Assembly: GCF_000972865.1 (NCBI RefSeq)
Contig: NZ_CP011144.1
Coordinates: 2,294,001 to 2,358,000, forward strand
DNA length: 64,000 nucleotides
Direction: 5' to 3'
From: Pseudoxanthomonas suwonensis
GTDB lineage: Bacteria; Pseudomonadota; Gammaproteobacteria; Xanthomonadales; Xanthomonadaceae
How positions within the stretch are numbered: the first letter of the stretch is position 1; the number at the start of each line of letters is the position of its first letter. The notes beneath the pieces are model-generated. The model saw nothing but the letters and a program-made list of their open reading frames with translations. It did no database searches and was not told where the DNA came from. Shown one piece after another: positions 1 through 9,059 of this stretch. Position numbers and translations under genes: made by a program.

Positions 1-651
1 TGCGTTGCGCTCGATGCGCTGCAGCTGCCGCGCCAGCCAGCCGTCGGCTGGCGTGTCGGTGGAGACCCAGACCGTGTCCGCAGGTGGCAGGGTCGCTGGC
101 GCGGCCGGAGCGGCACCGAGTTGGACCAGGCGGCGGTCGGCCTGGCGCCGGACCGCGCCGATGCCCTGCTCGAACCCGCTACGCGTCACCGGCGCCAAGG
201 TGGCCGGCATTTCCCGGTGCGCCTGCTCCAGGTCGGCGACCGCCCGGTCGCGGATCGCCTCCACCTCGGCCACCGTGGTGGCCCGCGACAGCTCCCGTTG
301 CACGCCCGTGTCCTCCATCTCGATGGACGGCGCGACGGCGGTGCCGCCGAAATCCACCAGCTTGCCGACGAAGAAGGTGAGCAGGCACAGGATCACGAAC
401 AGTCGCATCGGCGCCACGTACGGTGCGCGGCGGCCGGCGAGGTAGTCGTTGGCCAGGGTGCCGGGCGACAGCAGCCGCCGCAGCGTGCGGAAGATGCGCC
501 CGTCCAGGTGCCAGAACGATTCGAACACGTCCTCGACCGCGTGGGCGAAGCTGCGCACCGGGCTGTGCGCGGCCTGGCCGCAGGCATGGCAGAACAGCCC
601 CTGCAGCGGCGCGGTGCAGTTCTCGCAGGCCGCAGGAGGGCTCTGGCTCAT
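1..651 (-). CDS. DUF3667 membrane protein, C-terminus beyond window
   Basis: The reading frame is open from the ATG at 651 to the left edge, giving 217 codons without a stop. Near the N-terminus a zinc-ribbon-like pair is visible: CENC at about residues 9-12 and CHAC followed by GQ at about 21-26. A segment HLDGRIFRTLRRLL leads to a hydrophobic stretch (MRLFVILCLLTFFVG) that should be membrane-embedded. This layout is that of the DUF3667 family, whose function is unknown. The rest reads as a soluble, charged, coiled-coil-like region. It is divergent from the MATE gene, with 98 bases between the two starts. The C-terminal membrane segments expected for the family would lie outside the window. 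Confidence 0.8.
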   Translation of the reverse strand, partial: MSQSPPAACENCTAPLQGLFCHACGQAAHSPVRSFAHAVEDVFESFWHLDGRIFRTLRRLLSPGTLANDYLAGRRAPYVAPMRLFVILCLLTFFVGKLVDFGGTAVAPSIEMEDTGVQRELSRATTVAEVEAIRDRAVADLEQAHREMPATLAPVTRSGFEQGIGAVRRQADRRLVQLGAAPAAPATLPPADTVWVSTDTPADGWLARQLQRIERNA

Positions 652-749
652 GGTGGGTGGTCTTGGTGGCGGTGCGTGGGCGGCAGGTAAGATAGCGGCC
701 CGCCGGAGCCCGGTGCCAGTGCCCGCCGCACGACCGCAGCCCGCGTCCA

Positions 750-2156
750 GTGCCTTCCATGTCCGCCTCCCCCGCGCCGCGCTTCGGCCGCGAACTGCGC
801 GCCACCGCCACGCTCGCCCTGCCGCTGGTGCTGGGCCACGTGTCGACCGGCCTGATCAACTTCGTCGATGCCGTCATCGCCGGGCACCACGGCACGCGCA
901 CGCTGGCCGCGGTCACGGTCGGCACCGCGTTGCTGTGGCTGCCGATGATGGTGCCGATCGGCACGCTGATCGCGTTGACCGCCTCGGTCTCGCAGCTGGA
1001 CGGCGCCGGCCGCCGCCACGAGATCGCGCCGGTGTTCCGCCAGGCGCTGTGGCTGGCGCTGGCGCTGGGGCTGCTGATGTTCGCGTTCCTCAGCGCGGTG
1101 CCGCTGGCGCTGGGCGCGTTCGGCATCGCCGCGGACATCATCCCGGGCGCGACCGCGTTCTGCCACGCGGTGCGCTGGGGCGTGCCGGCGCTGACCCTGT
1201 TCTTCTGCATGCGCTACCTCAGCGAAGGCCTGCACTGGACGCTGCCGACCATGCTGATCGGCTTCGGCGGGCTGGCGGTGCTGGCGCCGCTGGGCTATGC
1301 GCTGACCTTCGGTATCGGCCCGCTGCCGGAGATGGGCGCGGCCGGGCTGGGCGCGGCCTCGGCCACGGTGATGTGGCTGCAGGCGCTGGCCTTCGCCGCC
1401 TACCTGTGGACCTCGCCCCGGTTCGCGGCGCTGGGCCTGTTCTCGCACCTGGAACCGCCGCGCCGGGCGGTGATCGGCGGCCTGCTCGCCACCGGCCTGC
1501 CGATCGGGGTGACCGTGCTGATGGAGGGCGGGCTGTTCATCGCCACCGCGCTGCTGATCGCGCGGCTGGGCGAGGTGCCGGCGGCCGCGCACCAGATCGC
1601 GATCAACGTCGCCGCGCTGTGCTTCATGGTGCCGATGGGGCTGGCCGAGGCGACCACCGTGCGCGTCGGCCACGCCCTGGGCGCCGGCGACCCGGCCGGC
1701 GTGCGCCGCGCCGCCCGCGCCGGCTACGTGATCGTGCTGGCCACCCAGCTGTGCTCGGCGGCGATCCTGCTGCTGGGCCACGACGCCATCGTCGCGGTCT
1801 ACACCCGCGACGCGGCGGTGGCGGCGCTGGCCTCGGTGCTGCTGCTGTACGCGGCCGCGTTCCAGTTCCCCGACGGCATCCAGGTGATGTCGGCCGGCTC
1901 GCTGCGCGGCCTGCGCGACACCCGGGTGCCGATGTTCCTGGCCATGGTGTCCTACTGGGGCCTGGGCATGCCGCTGGGGGCCGGGCTCGGCCTGGGCCTG
2001 GGCTGGGGGCCGCAGGGCATGTGGACCGGCCTGATCGTCGGCCTGGCCGCGGCGGCGGTGCTGATGGGCGCGCGCCTGGCCTGGCGCCTGCGGCACCTGC
2101 CGCCGCCGGTGCCGCCCACGTCCTCGTCCGTCGGCACCCTGACTTCAGGCGCATGA
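750..2156 (+). CDS. MATE family efflux transporter
   Basis: A 468-residue polytopic membrane protein with about twelve hydrophobic segments in two similar halves, the usual size for MATE (multidrug and toxin extrusion) exporters. The N-terminal part LALPLVLGHVSTGLINFVDA is the typical first helix with the conserved Pro. The second half repeats the pattern (GLPIGVTVLMEGGLFIATAL, then AAAHQIAINVAALCFMVPMG, a MATE signature). Such proteins export cationic compounds using Na+ or H+ gradients. Two starts are possible, 750 or the internal ATG at 759; neither has a strong ribosome site. It is closest in type to NorM, but substrate cannot be told from sequence. It is followed by sppA after 67 bases on the same strand. 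Confidence 0.9.
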   Translation: MPSMSASPAPRFGRELRATATLALPLVLGHVSTGLINFVDAVIAGHHGTRTLAAVTVGTALLWLPMMVPIGTLIALTASVSQLDGAGRRHEIAPVFRQALWLALALGLLMFAFLSAVPLALGAFGIAADIIPGATAFCHAVRWGVPALTLFFCMRYLSEGLHWTLPTMLIGFGGLAVLAPLGYALTFGIGPLPEMGAAGLGAASATVMWLQALAFAAYLWTSPRFAALGLFSHLEPPRRAVIGGLLATGLPIGVTVLMEGGLFIATALLIARLGEVPAAAHQIAINVAALCFMVPMGLAEATTVRVGHALGAGDPAGVRRAARAGYVIVLATQLCSAAILLLGHDAIVAVYTRDAAVAALASVLLLYAAAFQFPDGIQVMSAGSLRGLRDTRVPMFLAMVSYWGLGMPLGAGLGLGLGWGPQGMWTGLIVGLAAAAVLMGARLAWRLRHLPPPVPPTSSSVGTLTSGA

Positions 2157-2223
2157 AAGGCACCGGCGCAGCGGCTATCCTGCATGCCGTGGTCCGTATC
2201 CCGCCTGCCGGAGCCGTTGTCCG

Positions 2224-4128
2224 ATGAACCCGCCCCCCCTGCCGCGCCGCAATCCCGTCGCCACCTTCTTCGTCGGGCTGTGGGACGTGATGAACTTCAC
2301 CCGCCGGCTGATCGTGAACCTGCTGTTCTTCGGGCTGCTGTTCCTGCTGCTGATCGTGTTCGTCGCCGCGGTCGGCAAGGGCCGCGGCGTGCAGCCGCTG
2401 AAGGAGCGCACCACCCTGGTGATCGCGCCGGAAGGCCGGATAGTGGAGCAGTACACCGCCGACCCGGTCTCCCGCGCGCTGTCGCGCGCGCTGGGCGACC
2501 GCTCCAGCGAGGAAGTGCAGCTGCGCGACCTGCTGCGCGCGATCGAGGCGGCCAGGGACGACAAGCACATCGAGCGCGTGCTGCTGCAGCTGGACAAGCT
2601 GCAGCCGTCGGGCATGGCCTCGATGCGCGAAGTCGCCTCGGCGCTGGCCGAGCTGCGCGCCTCGGGCAAGCAGGTGGTCGCCTTCGGCGAAGGCATCAGC
2701 CAGGGCCAGTACCTGCTGGCGGCGCAGGCCGACGAGATCTACCTGGACCCGATGGGTGGACTGCTGCTGGAGGGCCTGGGTCGCTACCGCCAGTACTTCC
2801 GCACCGGCCTGCAGGACAAGCTGGGCGTGGACGTGCACCTGTTCCGGGTCGGCGAGTTCAAGTCCGCGGCCGAGCCGTACATCCTCGACGCGGCCTCGCC
2901 GGAAGCCAAGGAAGCGGACCTGTACTGGATGAACGACGTCTGGCAGCGCTACCTGGCCGACGTGGGTGCTGCGCGCAAGCTCGATCCGGCGCAGCTGGCC
3001 GCGCAGATCGACGCGCTGCCCGACGGCATCGAGGCGGCCGGCGGCGACATCGCCCGCCATGCCTTGGAAATGAAGCTGGTCGACGGCCTGAAGACCCGCG
3101 AGGAAGTCGACACGCTGCTGGCCGAGCGCGGCGTGGCCGACGAGGACGACGACCGCGGCTTCCGCAACGTCTCGCTGGGCGGCTACCTGACCCAGCTGGA
3201 TAGCCGGCGCCTGCCGGTGGACAAGCGGCCGCAGGTGGCGGTGGTGGTGGCCGAAGGCGAGATCACCGGCGGCGACCAGCCGGCCGGCCGCATCGGCGGC
3301 GAGTCCACCGCCGCGCTGCTGCGCCATGCGCGCGACGAGGACCAGATCAAGGCGGTGGTGCTGCGGGTGGATTCGCCCGGCGGCGAGGTGTTCGCTTCCG
3401 AGCAGATCCGCCGCGAGGTCGAGCTGCTGAAGGCCGCCGGCAAGCCGGTGGTGGTGTCGATGGGCGACCTGGCCGCCTCCGGCGGCTACTGGATCAGCAT
3501 GAACGCCGACCGGATCTACGCCGATCCGTCGACGATCACCGGCTCGATCGGCATCTTCGGCCTGATCCCCAACTTCACCCGCACCCTGGACAAGATCGGC
3601 GTGCACACCGACGGCGTGAGCACCACCCGCTTCGCCGGCGCGTTCGACGTGACCCGGCCGATGGATCCGGAAGTGGGCCGGGTGATCCAGGCGGTGATCG
3701 ACAAGGGCTACGCCGACTTCACCGGCAAGGTCGCCGCCGCGCGCGGCAAGCCGGTCGAGGAAGTCGACGCGGTCGCCCGCGGCCGGGTGTGGAGCGGCGC
3801 ACAGGCCAAGGAACGCGGCCTGGTCGACGAACTGGGCGACCTGCGTGATGCGGTCGCCGATGCGGCCGCGCGTGCCGAGTTGGGCGAGAAGGGCAAGTTC
3901 CGGGTGACCTACATCGACAAGCCAGCCACGCCGTTCGCGCAGTTCCTGGCCAGTTTCGCCGGCAGCCGGATCGGCGCGGCGCTGCTGCAGGATTCGGGCC
4001 TGGCCCGCGCCGCGCTGGTGCGGACGATGCCGGAGACCGAGGCGCAGCTGCGCTTCGTCGAGAACGCGCTGAAGGACCGCAACGGCGCGCCGGTGAAGTC
4101 GCTGGCCTACTGCTTCTGCGGGCTGTAG
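2224..4128 (+). CDS. sppA: signal peptide peptidase SppA, long form
   Basis: A 634-residue protein, the length of the long (67-kDa) SppA class. One N-terminal membrane anchor (about residues 27-50) is followed by two tandem ClpP-like serine protease domains facing the periplasm. The catalytic Lys lies in GEFKSAAEP (Lys213) of the first domain, and the nucleophile is the Ser in DLAASGGYW (Ser419) of the second; these match the Lys209/Ser409 dyad of the E. coli enzyme. It digests signal peptides left in the membrane after cleavage by leader peptidase. All expected active-site residues are present. Confidence 0.95.
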   Translation: MNPPPLPRRNPVATFFVGLWDVMNFTRRLIVNLLFFGLLFLLLIVFVAAVGKGRGVQPLKERTTLVIAPEGRIVEQYTADPVSRALSRALGDRSSEEVQLRDLLRAIEAARDDKHIERVLLQLDKLQPSGMASMREVASALAELRASGKQVVAFGEGISQGQYLLAAQADEIYLDPMGGLLLEGLGRYRQYFRTGLQDKLGVDVHLFRVGEFKSAAEPYILDAASPEAKEADLYWMNDVWQRYLADVGAARKLDPAQLAAQIDALPDGIEAAGGDIARHALEMKLVDGLKTREEVDTLLAERGVADEDDDRGFRNVSLGGYLTQLDSRRLPVDKRPQVAVVVAEGEITGGDQPAGRIGGESTAALLRHARDEDQIKAVVLRVDSPGGEVFASEQIRREVELLKAAGKPVVVSMGDLAASGGYWISMNADRIYADPSTITGSIGIFGLIPNFTRTLDKIGVHTDGVSTTRFAGAFDVTRPMDPEVGRVIQAVIDKGYADFTGKVAAARGKPVEEVDAVARGRVWSGAQAKERGLVDELGDLRDAVADAAARAELGEKGKFRVTYIDKPATPFAQFLASFAGSRIGAALLQDSGLARAALVRTMPETEAQLRFVENALKDRNGAPVKSLAYCFCGL

Positions 4129-4140
4129 CGCGCAACCTTC

Positions 4141-4164
4141 CGCGGCGCCGGATCCGGCGCCGCG
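4141..4164. terminator. perfect 24-bp palindrome after sppA
   Basis: A perfect GC-only inverted repeat (CGCGGCGCCGGA and its complement) begins 13 bases after the sppA stop. It could form a strong hairpin ending sppA transcription, but no T-run follows, so it is not a classical intrinsic terminator. Confidence 0.4.
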
Positions 4165-4191
4165 GCCGTGCCATTCCGACGTCCCTGCCTC

Positions 4192-4532
4192 TGTAGGAGC
4201 CGACTTCAGTCGGCGACACGGGCGTCGGGATCATGAGGACGTTGCCTGTCCGGCGTCGTCGGGTCGCCGGCTGAACCCGGCTCCTACAACAGCCACCGCG
4301 CGGCCGCTCTTCTGTAGGAGCTGACTTCAGTCGGCGACACGGGCGTCGGGACCATGAGGACGTCGCCTGTGCCGGCGTCGTCGGGTCGCCTGCTGAACCC
4401 GGCTCCTACAACAGCCCCGGCGCGACCGCTCTTCTGTAGGAGCTGACTTCAGTCGGCGACACGGGCGTCGGGATCATGAGGACGTCGCCTGTGCCGGCGT
4501 CGTCGGGTCGCCTGCTGAACCCGGCTCCTACA
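4192..4532 (+). repeat. tandem array of three REP-like units (period about 122 bp)
   Basis: Three units at 4192-4288, 4313-4410 and 4435-4532. Each opens with TGTAGGAGC(T/C)GACTTCAGTC and closes with CGGCTGAACCCGGCTCCTACA, so the ends are inverted repeats. The interior (CACGGGCGTCGGGA, CATGAGGACG, CGCCTGTGCCG) is nearly identical between units. A linker of about 24 bases separates them. The array lies between the convergent 3' ends of sppA and the small lipoprotein gene. The interior ATG gives spurious reading frames only. Confidence 0.9.
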
Positions 4533-4551
4533 GGACAGCAACGGCGCCGCC

Positions 4552-4809
4552 TCAGCCGCCTTCGGCGTCCTCGGCCTGCGCCTGCTGCCGCTCGGCCGCT
4601 TCCTGCAGGGTCTGCTCCACCGCGCGCGCCTTGTCCTGCGGCGCCTGGATGGCGTCGCGCAGTTCGGTGTGTGCCTGCGCCTGCGGTTCGGGCGGCCGTT
4701 CGGTCGGCGGCGGTTCGGCGCGGCAGGCGGCCAGTGCGACCGCGCACAGGACCAGGGCGGGCACGCCGATGGCTGATGCGTTGCGGAAGGGACGGTCGGA
4801 CCTGGACAT
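4552..4809 (-). CDS. small lipoprotein, 85 residues
   Basis: The N-terminus has a short basic segment, a hydrophobic stretch ([10 protein letters not shown]) and the lipobox LAAC with Cys at about residue 29, so the mature protein of about 57 residues should be lipid-anchored. The mature part is Pro/Glu/Gln/Ala-rich and low-complexity, with a likely helical tail ([18 protein letters not shown]). I do not recognise the family. It is divergent from the SDR gene, with 41 bases between starts. The signal peptide with lipobox and the GC-typical codon pattern make it a likely real gene despite its size. Confidence 0.65.
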   Translation of the reverse strand: MSRSDRPFRNASAIGVPALVLCAVALAACRAEPPPTERPPEPQAQAHTELRDAIQAPQDKARAVEQTLQEAAERQQAQAEDAEGG

Positions 4810-4850
4810 CGACGCGCTCCGGGACGGGAGGAGCGGGCTATCCTACGCCC

Positions 4851-5627
4851 ATGCAGACGAACCGGTGGCGGCTGGACGGGCAACTGGCGCTGGTGACCGG
4901 CGCCAGCGCCGGCATCGGCCTGGCGATCGCGCGCGAACTGGCCGCGCTGGGCGCGCACCTGCTGCTGGTCGCGCGCGACGAGGATCCGCTGCAGGACGCG
5001 CGCGACGAACTGGCCGATCGCCATCCGGCGCAGGACATCCTGGCCATGGCCGCCGACGTGGCCGACGACGAGGACCGGCAGGCGATCCTGGACTGGGCCG
5101 AGGACCAGGGCGAGGGCCTGCACATTCTGGTCAACAACGCCGGCGGCAACCTCACCAAGGCCGCGGTGGACTACACCGAGGACGAGTGGCGCGGGATCTT
5201 CGAGACCAACCTGTTCTCGGCCTTCGAGTTGTCGCGCTATGCGCATCCGCTGCTGTCGCGACACGCGGCTTCCAGCATCGTCAACGTCGGCAGCGTGTCG
5301 GGCCTGACCCACGTGCGCAGCGGCGTGGTCTACGGCATGAGCAAGGCCGCGCTGCACCAGATGACCCGCAACCTGGCCGCCGAATGGGCCGAGGACGGCA
5401 TCCGCGTCAACGCGGTGGCGCCGTGGTACATCCGCACCCGCCGCACCTCCGGCCCGCTCTCGGACCCGGACTACTACGAGGAAGTGATCGGGCGCACGCC
5501 GATGCGCCGGGTCGGCGAGCCGGAGGAGGTGGCCGGCGCGGTCGCGTTCCTGTGCCTGCCGGCGGCCAGCTATGTCACCGGCGAGTGCATCGCGGTGGAT
5601 GGCGGCTTCCTGCGCTACGGGTTCTGA
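4851..5627 (+). CDS. SDR family oxidoreductase
   Basis: A 258-residue short-chain dehydrogenase/reductase. The Rossmann nucleotide-binding motif TGASAGIG lies at about residue 16, the NNAGG motif in the middle, the catalytic Ser in NVGSVSG, and the YxxxK pair in [10 protein letters not shown]. The C-terminal [12 protein letters not shown] is the classical SDR ending. The overall pattern, including [11 protein letters not shown], is closest to the tropinone-reductase-like group, but the substrate cannot be inferred. The ATG at 4851 is chosen because the family motif begins directly after it and a GGGAGGAG sequence lies upstream; the frame stays open further upstream only through the divergent lipoprotein gene. 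Confidence 0.9.
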   Translation: MQTNRWRLDGQLALVTGASAGIGLAIARELAALGAHLLLVARDEDPLQDARDELADRHPAQDILAMAADVADDEDRQAILDWAEDQGEGLHILVNNAGGNLTKAAVDYTEDEWRGIFETNLFSAFELSRYAHPLLSRHAASSIVNVGSVSGLTHVRSGVVYGMSKAALHQMTRNLAAEWAEDGIRVNAVAPWYIRTRRTSGPLSDPDYYEEVIGRTPMRRVGEPEEVAGAVAFLCLPAASYVTGECIAVDGGFLRYGF

Positions 5628-5641
5628 GCCGCCGGCTCTTC

Positions 5642-5856
5642 TGCAGGAGCCGACTTCAGTCGGCGACACGGGCGTCGGGATCATGAGGGCGTCGCCTGTG
5701 CCGGCGGCGTCGGGTCGCCGGCTGAACCCGGCTCCTACAACAGCCGAAGTGCGGCCGCTCTTCTGTAGGAGCTGACTTCAGTCGGCGACACGGGCGTCGG
5801 AATCATGAGGACGTCGCCTGTGCCGACGGCATCGGATCGCCGAAGAATCGCTCCTG
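5642..5856 (+). repeat. two REP-like units, the second degenerate
   Basis: Units at 5642-5739 and 5764-5856 have the same orientation and 122-bp period as the array at 4192. The second has lost most of its right arm (GAAGAATCGCTCCTG instead of the usual end). They fill the space between the SDR gene and the DJ-1/PfpI gene. Confidence 0.85.
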
Positions 5857-5948
5857 CCCGCAAGCAGCACACGCCGCCTTGATCCTGGTTCTACATCGCC
5901 GCGCCAGCATTGCCGCCCATCGTGTGACGGTTCGGCGGGAGATGCGGC

Positions 5949-6998
5949 ATGTGGAAGTGGATCAAGCGGCTGGCGTTGTCGGGACTCGCAGTGGTGGTCG
6001 TGCTGGCGGCGGCCATCGGCCTCTGGTGGCACGGCCTGGACCTGGACAGCCAGCCGCTGGCCGACCCCGGCAGCACCGTGGCCGAGCTGGCGTTCCTCCA
6101 TGCGCCGGCCGAACCCCGCGGCCGGGTACTGGCGGTGGTTACCAGCACCGCATCACTCGGCGACAGCGGCCGACGCGGCGGCTACGAACTGACCGAGCTG
6201 TCGCGCGCGTACTACACCTTCCTCGCCAACGGCTACGAGGTGGACATCGCCAGCCCGGACGGCGGCGAGCCGCCGATGCGCACCGACGACGACATGGTCG
6301 CGGCCGACTACGCCTTCCTCAACGATCCGCAGGCGCGGCGCAAGCTGGCCGCCACCCTGCCGCTGGCCTCGGTCGATCCGTCCGCCTATGCGGCGGTGTA
6401 CTTCGTCGGCGGCAAGGGCACCATGTTCGACTTCCCCGGCAACCCGGCGATCCACGATCTGGTCCGCACCGTCTACCAGTCCGGCGGCGTGGTCGGCGCG
6501 GTCTGCCACGGCCTGGCCGCGCTGCTCGAGGTGGTGCTGGACGACGGAACGCCGTTGCTGCGCGACCGGCGCGTCACCGGCTTCACCAACGCCGAGGAAC
6601 TGTTCCTGATCAAGGACGCGCGCGCGGTGTTCCCGTTCCTGCTGCAGGACGGGCTGGAGCGGGCCGGCGCGCAGTTCGTCGAAGGGGCGATGTACCTGGA
6701 CAACACCGTGGTCGACGGCCGCGTGGTAACCGGGCAGAACCCGTGGTCGACCTGGTCGGTCGCCGAGGCGATGGTGCGGGCGCTGGGCCACGAACCGGTC
6801 GTGCGCGAACGCAGCGGCGAGGAACTGGCGGTGCAGGTGCTGCACGCCTACCGGCGCGACGGCATCGACGCGGCGCTGCGGCTGAGGAAGCAGCTGCCCG
6901 ATGCCGACAAGCGGCTGCTGCTGATGCACGCACTGGTGGCCGCCATGCAGGGGCACCCGGGCGATGCCTGGCGGCTGCAGCGGCTGGCGCGGGGATGA
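5949..6998 (+). CDS. membrane-anchored DJ-1/PfpI (type 1 glutamine amidotransferase-like) protein
   Basis: A 349-residue protein. One N-terminal membrane segment (about residues 10-28) is followed by a DJ-1/PfpI domain. The nucleophile elbow is GAVCHGLAAL with Cys186, and an upstream VYFVGGKGTMFDFP matches the Hsp31/YhbO-like group. The C-terminal 80 residues (from about GQNPWSTW onward) add a helical extension. Members of this superfamily act as glyoxalases, chaperones or amidases, but the activity here is not determined by sequence. The N-terminal anchor suggests the domain is exposed to the periplasm, which is unusual for the group. It is followed by the two-component genes after 97 bases. 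Confidence 0.8.
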   Translation: MWKWIKRLALSGLAVVVVLAAAIGLWWHGLDLDSQPLADPGSTVAELAFLHAPAEPRGRVLAVVTSTASLGDSGRRGGYELTELSRAYYTFLANGYEVDIASPDGGEPPMRTDDDMVAADYAFLNDPQARRKLAATLPLASVDPSAYAAVYFVGGKGTMFDFPGNPAIHDLVRTVYQSGGVVGAVCHGLAALLEVVLDDGTPLLRDRRVTGFTNAEELFLIKDARAVFPFLLQDGLERAGAQFVEGAMYLDNTVVDGRVVTGQNPWSTWSVAEAMVRALGHEPVVRERSGEELAVQVLHAYRRDGIDAALRLRKQLPDADKRLLLMHALVAAMQGHPGDAWRLQRLARG

Positions 6999-7095
6999 AG
7001 CGCGGCCTGGCGCCGCCGCGGGACGCCTGCGCGACTGGGTACACTCGCAGCGGTGCCGGCATGCGGCGGCCGGCATGCCCGGGCGGGATGGAAGG

Positions 7096-7809
7096 ATGCG
7101 GACGCAAGAACGGCCACTGAAGGTGCTGCTGGTCGAGGACGATGCCGACATCGCCGCCGGCATCGGCGACTACCTGGGCGTGCATGGCCTGGAGGTGGAT
7201 TTCGCCTATACCGCCGCGCAGGCGCGCTCGCGCCTGCAGGCGCAGGCATTCGACCTGGTGGTGCTGGACGTCAACCTGCCCGACCAGGACGGCCTGTCGC
7301 TGTGCCGCTCGCTCAAGCGCGAGCACGGGCTGCGCGCGCCGGTGCTGTTCCTGACCGCGCGCGGCGCGCTGGAGGACAAGCTGGGGGCGTTCGACTCCGG
7401 CGCGGTGGATTACGTGGTCAAGCCGTTCGCGCCCGCCGAACTGCTGGCCCGCGCGCGGGCGATCGTGGCGCACGTGCCGGCCAGCGGCGGCGTCGGCCTG
7501 CGCGCCGGCGCCTATGAGCTCGACCTGAGCGGGCATCTGCTGCGCCGCGGCGATGCGACCCTGCCGCTGCACGCCACCGGCTTCGCGCTGCTGCGCAGGC
7601 TGATGGAGGCCAGCCCCGGCTGCGTGCCGCGCGAAGAACTGTGCGCGCTGCTGTGGGAGGACGGCCCGCCCGGCAGCGACCCGTTGCGCATGCACGTCTA
7701 CCAGCTGCGCCAGCAGCTGGTACGCCGCTTCGGCGAGCCGCTGATCGGCACCGTGCGCGGCGTGGGCTACCGCTTCGTCGCGGAGGCGCCCGGCGATGCG
7801 GCGGCATAG
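7096..7809 (+). CDS. OmpR-family response regulator
   Basis: A 237-residue two-component regulator. The receiver domain (residues about 9-120) has the acidic pair Glu-Asp-Asp at 14-16, phospho-acceptor Asp58 in VVLDVNLP, the Thr in FLTARG and Lys109 in YVVKPF. The winged-helix DNA-binding domain is typical OmpR/PhoB type and ends with the usual RGVGYRF motif. The ATG at 7096 is preferred because LLVEDD begins just after it; the frame upstream overlaps intergenic sequence. The gene overlaps the next by 14 bases, indicating translational coupling with its sensor kinase. Confidence 0.93.
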   Translation: MRTQERPLKVLLVEDDADIAAGIGDYLGVHGLEVDFAYTAAQARSRLQAQAFDLVVLDVNLPDQDGLSLCRSLKREHGLRAPVLFLTARGALEDKLGAFDSGAVDYVVKPFAPAELLARARAIVAHVPASGGVGLRAGAYELDLSGHLLRRGDATLPLHATGFALLRRLMEASPGCVPREELCALLWEDGPPGSDPLRMHVYQLRQQLVRRFGEPLIGTVRGVGYRFVAEAPGDAAA

Positions 7810-8998
7810 CCTGCAGCAGGCGCTGGCGCGCCGTTGGATGGCCTTCGCCGCGGTGCTGTCGCTGTCGTCGGCCGCGATCGCGCTGCTGCTGCTGTTCGTG
7901 CTGGAGGACAGCTTCATCGACCGGCGCCTGCGTGCGGTGGCTGCCACGGTGGCCGATCCCGCCGCCGCGCCGGCTTCGCTGCCCGCCGGTTTCCAGGTGC
8001 TGGAATGGACCGGCCTGCCGGCGGACCTGCGCACGCCGCTGGACGCGCGCAAGCCGGGCAGCATCGCCGAATTCCGCCGCGCCGACGGCCGCTACGTGCA
8101 CGCGCTGTCGTCGCGGACCGCCGACGGCCGGCCGTTCGTGCTGGTGTACGACGTGACCGACGAACTGACCATCAATCCGCGCCTGCCGGTCGGCCTGGCC
8201 TATGCGTTCGCGCTGCTGTCGCTGTCGTTGCTGTGCGCCTACGTGCTGGCGCGCGCCTTCGTCGCGCGCACGGTGCAGCGCGTGCGCGGATTGATGCGGC
8301 AGGTGCTCGACAGTCCCGATCCGCAGGCCCTGGAGGCGCTGGCGCAGCGCGAGCCGGTGCGCGAGTTCGGCGAGCTGCTGCGGCTGCATGCCGGCGTGTG
8401 GCGCGAGCAGCGCGCCGCGGTGGAGCGCGAGCGCGAGACCCTGGCGTTCCTGGCCCATGAACTGCGCACGCCGCTGCAGTCGGCGCGTACCAGCGTGGCG
8501 CTGCTGGCCGAATCGCCGGCGCATGCGCCGGCGCTGGCGCGGATGCAGCGCGCGGTGGAACGGCTGACGCGAGCCAGCAACGCCATCCTCTGGCTGGCCG
8601 GCGATGCCGCCCTGGAAGGTGGACGCACGCATGCGGCGACCGGCCTGGCCGGGCTGGTCGAGGAGCTGCGGCCGCTGGCGGCGGTGCGCGGCCAGTCGAT
8701 CGAACTGCGGGTCGACCCCGGGCTGCATTGGGACGCGCCGTGGGAGCCGGTCGAGGCGTTGCTGGCCAACCTGCTGCTCAATGCGATCCAGCATGGCGGC
8801 GAGGGCGTCATCGCGCTGGAAGCGGACGAGGGCGGGCTGGTCCTGCACAATCCGCCGCCCGCGGCCGCGTCGTCCGGTTTCGGCCTGGGGCTGCGGATCG
8901 TGGAGCGGCTGGCGGCCCGGATCGGCTGGCAGGTCGCGCTCGCGCAGCGGCCGGAAGGTGCCTGCTGCGAGGTGCGCTGGGCGCCGTCGCCGGACTAG
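7796..8998 (+). CDS. sensor histidine kinase
   Basis: A 400-residue membrane kinase. Two membrane segments (about residues 15-37 and 135-157) flank a short periplasmic sensor region of about 95 residues. The dimerisation/phosphotransfer motif is FLAHELRTPL with His221, and the ATP-binding domain has an N-box (NLLLNAIQHG) and a G2-type glycine motif (GFGLGLRIV). The usual DxGxG box between them is not evident; the segment reads LVLHNPPP instead. It is presumably the partner of the overlapping response regulator. The signal is unknown. Confidence 0.9.
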   Translation: MRRHSLQQALARRWMAFAAVLSLSSAAIALLLLFVLEDSFIDRRLRAVAATVADPAAAPASLPAGFQVLEWTGLPADLRTPLDARKPGSIAEFRRADGRYVHALSSRTADGRPFVLVYDVTDELTINPRLPVGLAYAFALLSLSLLCAYVLARAFVARTVQRVRGLMRQVLDSPDPQALEALAQREPVREFGELLRLHAGVWREQRAAVERERETLAFLAHELRTPLQSARTSVALLAESPAHAPALARMQRAVERLTRASNAILWLAGDAALEGGRTHAATGLAGLVEELRPLAAVRGQSIELRVDPGLHWDAPWEPVEALLANLLLNAIQHGGEGVIALEADEGGLVLHNPPPAAASSGFGLGLRIVERLAARIGWQVALAQRPEGACCEVRWAPSPD

Positions 8999-9059
8999 CC
9001 ATGGCGGCCGCCACCAAGATGCGTCGCCGTGGCGTTGCTTCCCGGGAGCCGGTGACCCA

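Noticed and set aside
4530..4537. ACAGGACA, the complement of the putative -35 box
   Set aside because: It lies at the end of a repeat unit and has no GTATGCG 15 bases away, so it is a chance match.
5879..7120. Alternative plus-strand frame covering the DJ-1/PfpI gene
   Set aside because: It is a shifted frame of the same strand with Arg/Gly-rich sequence; the 5949 frame has the membrane anchor and the Cys elbow.
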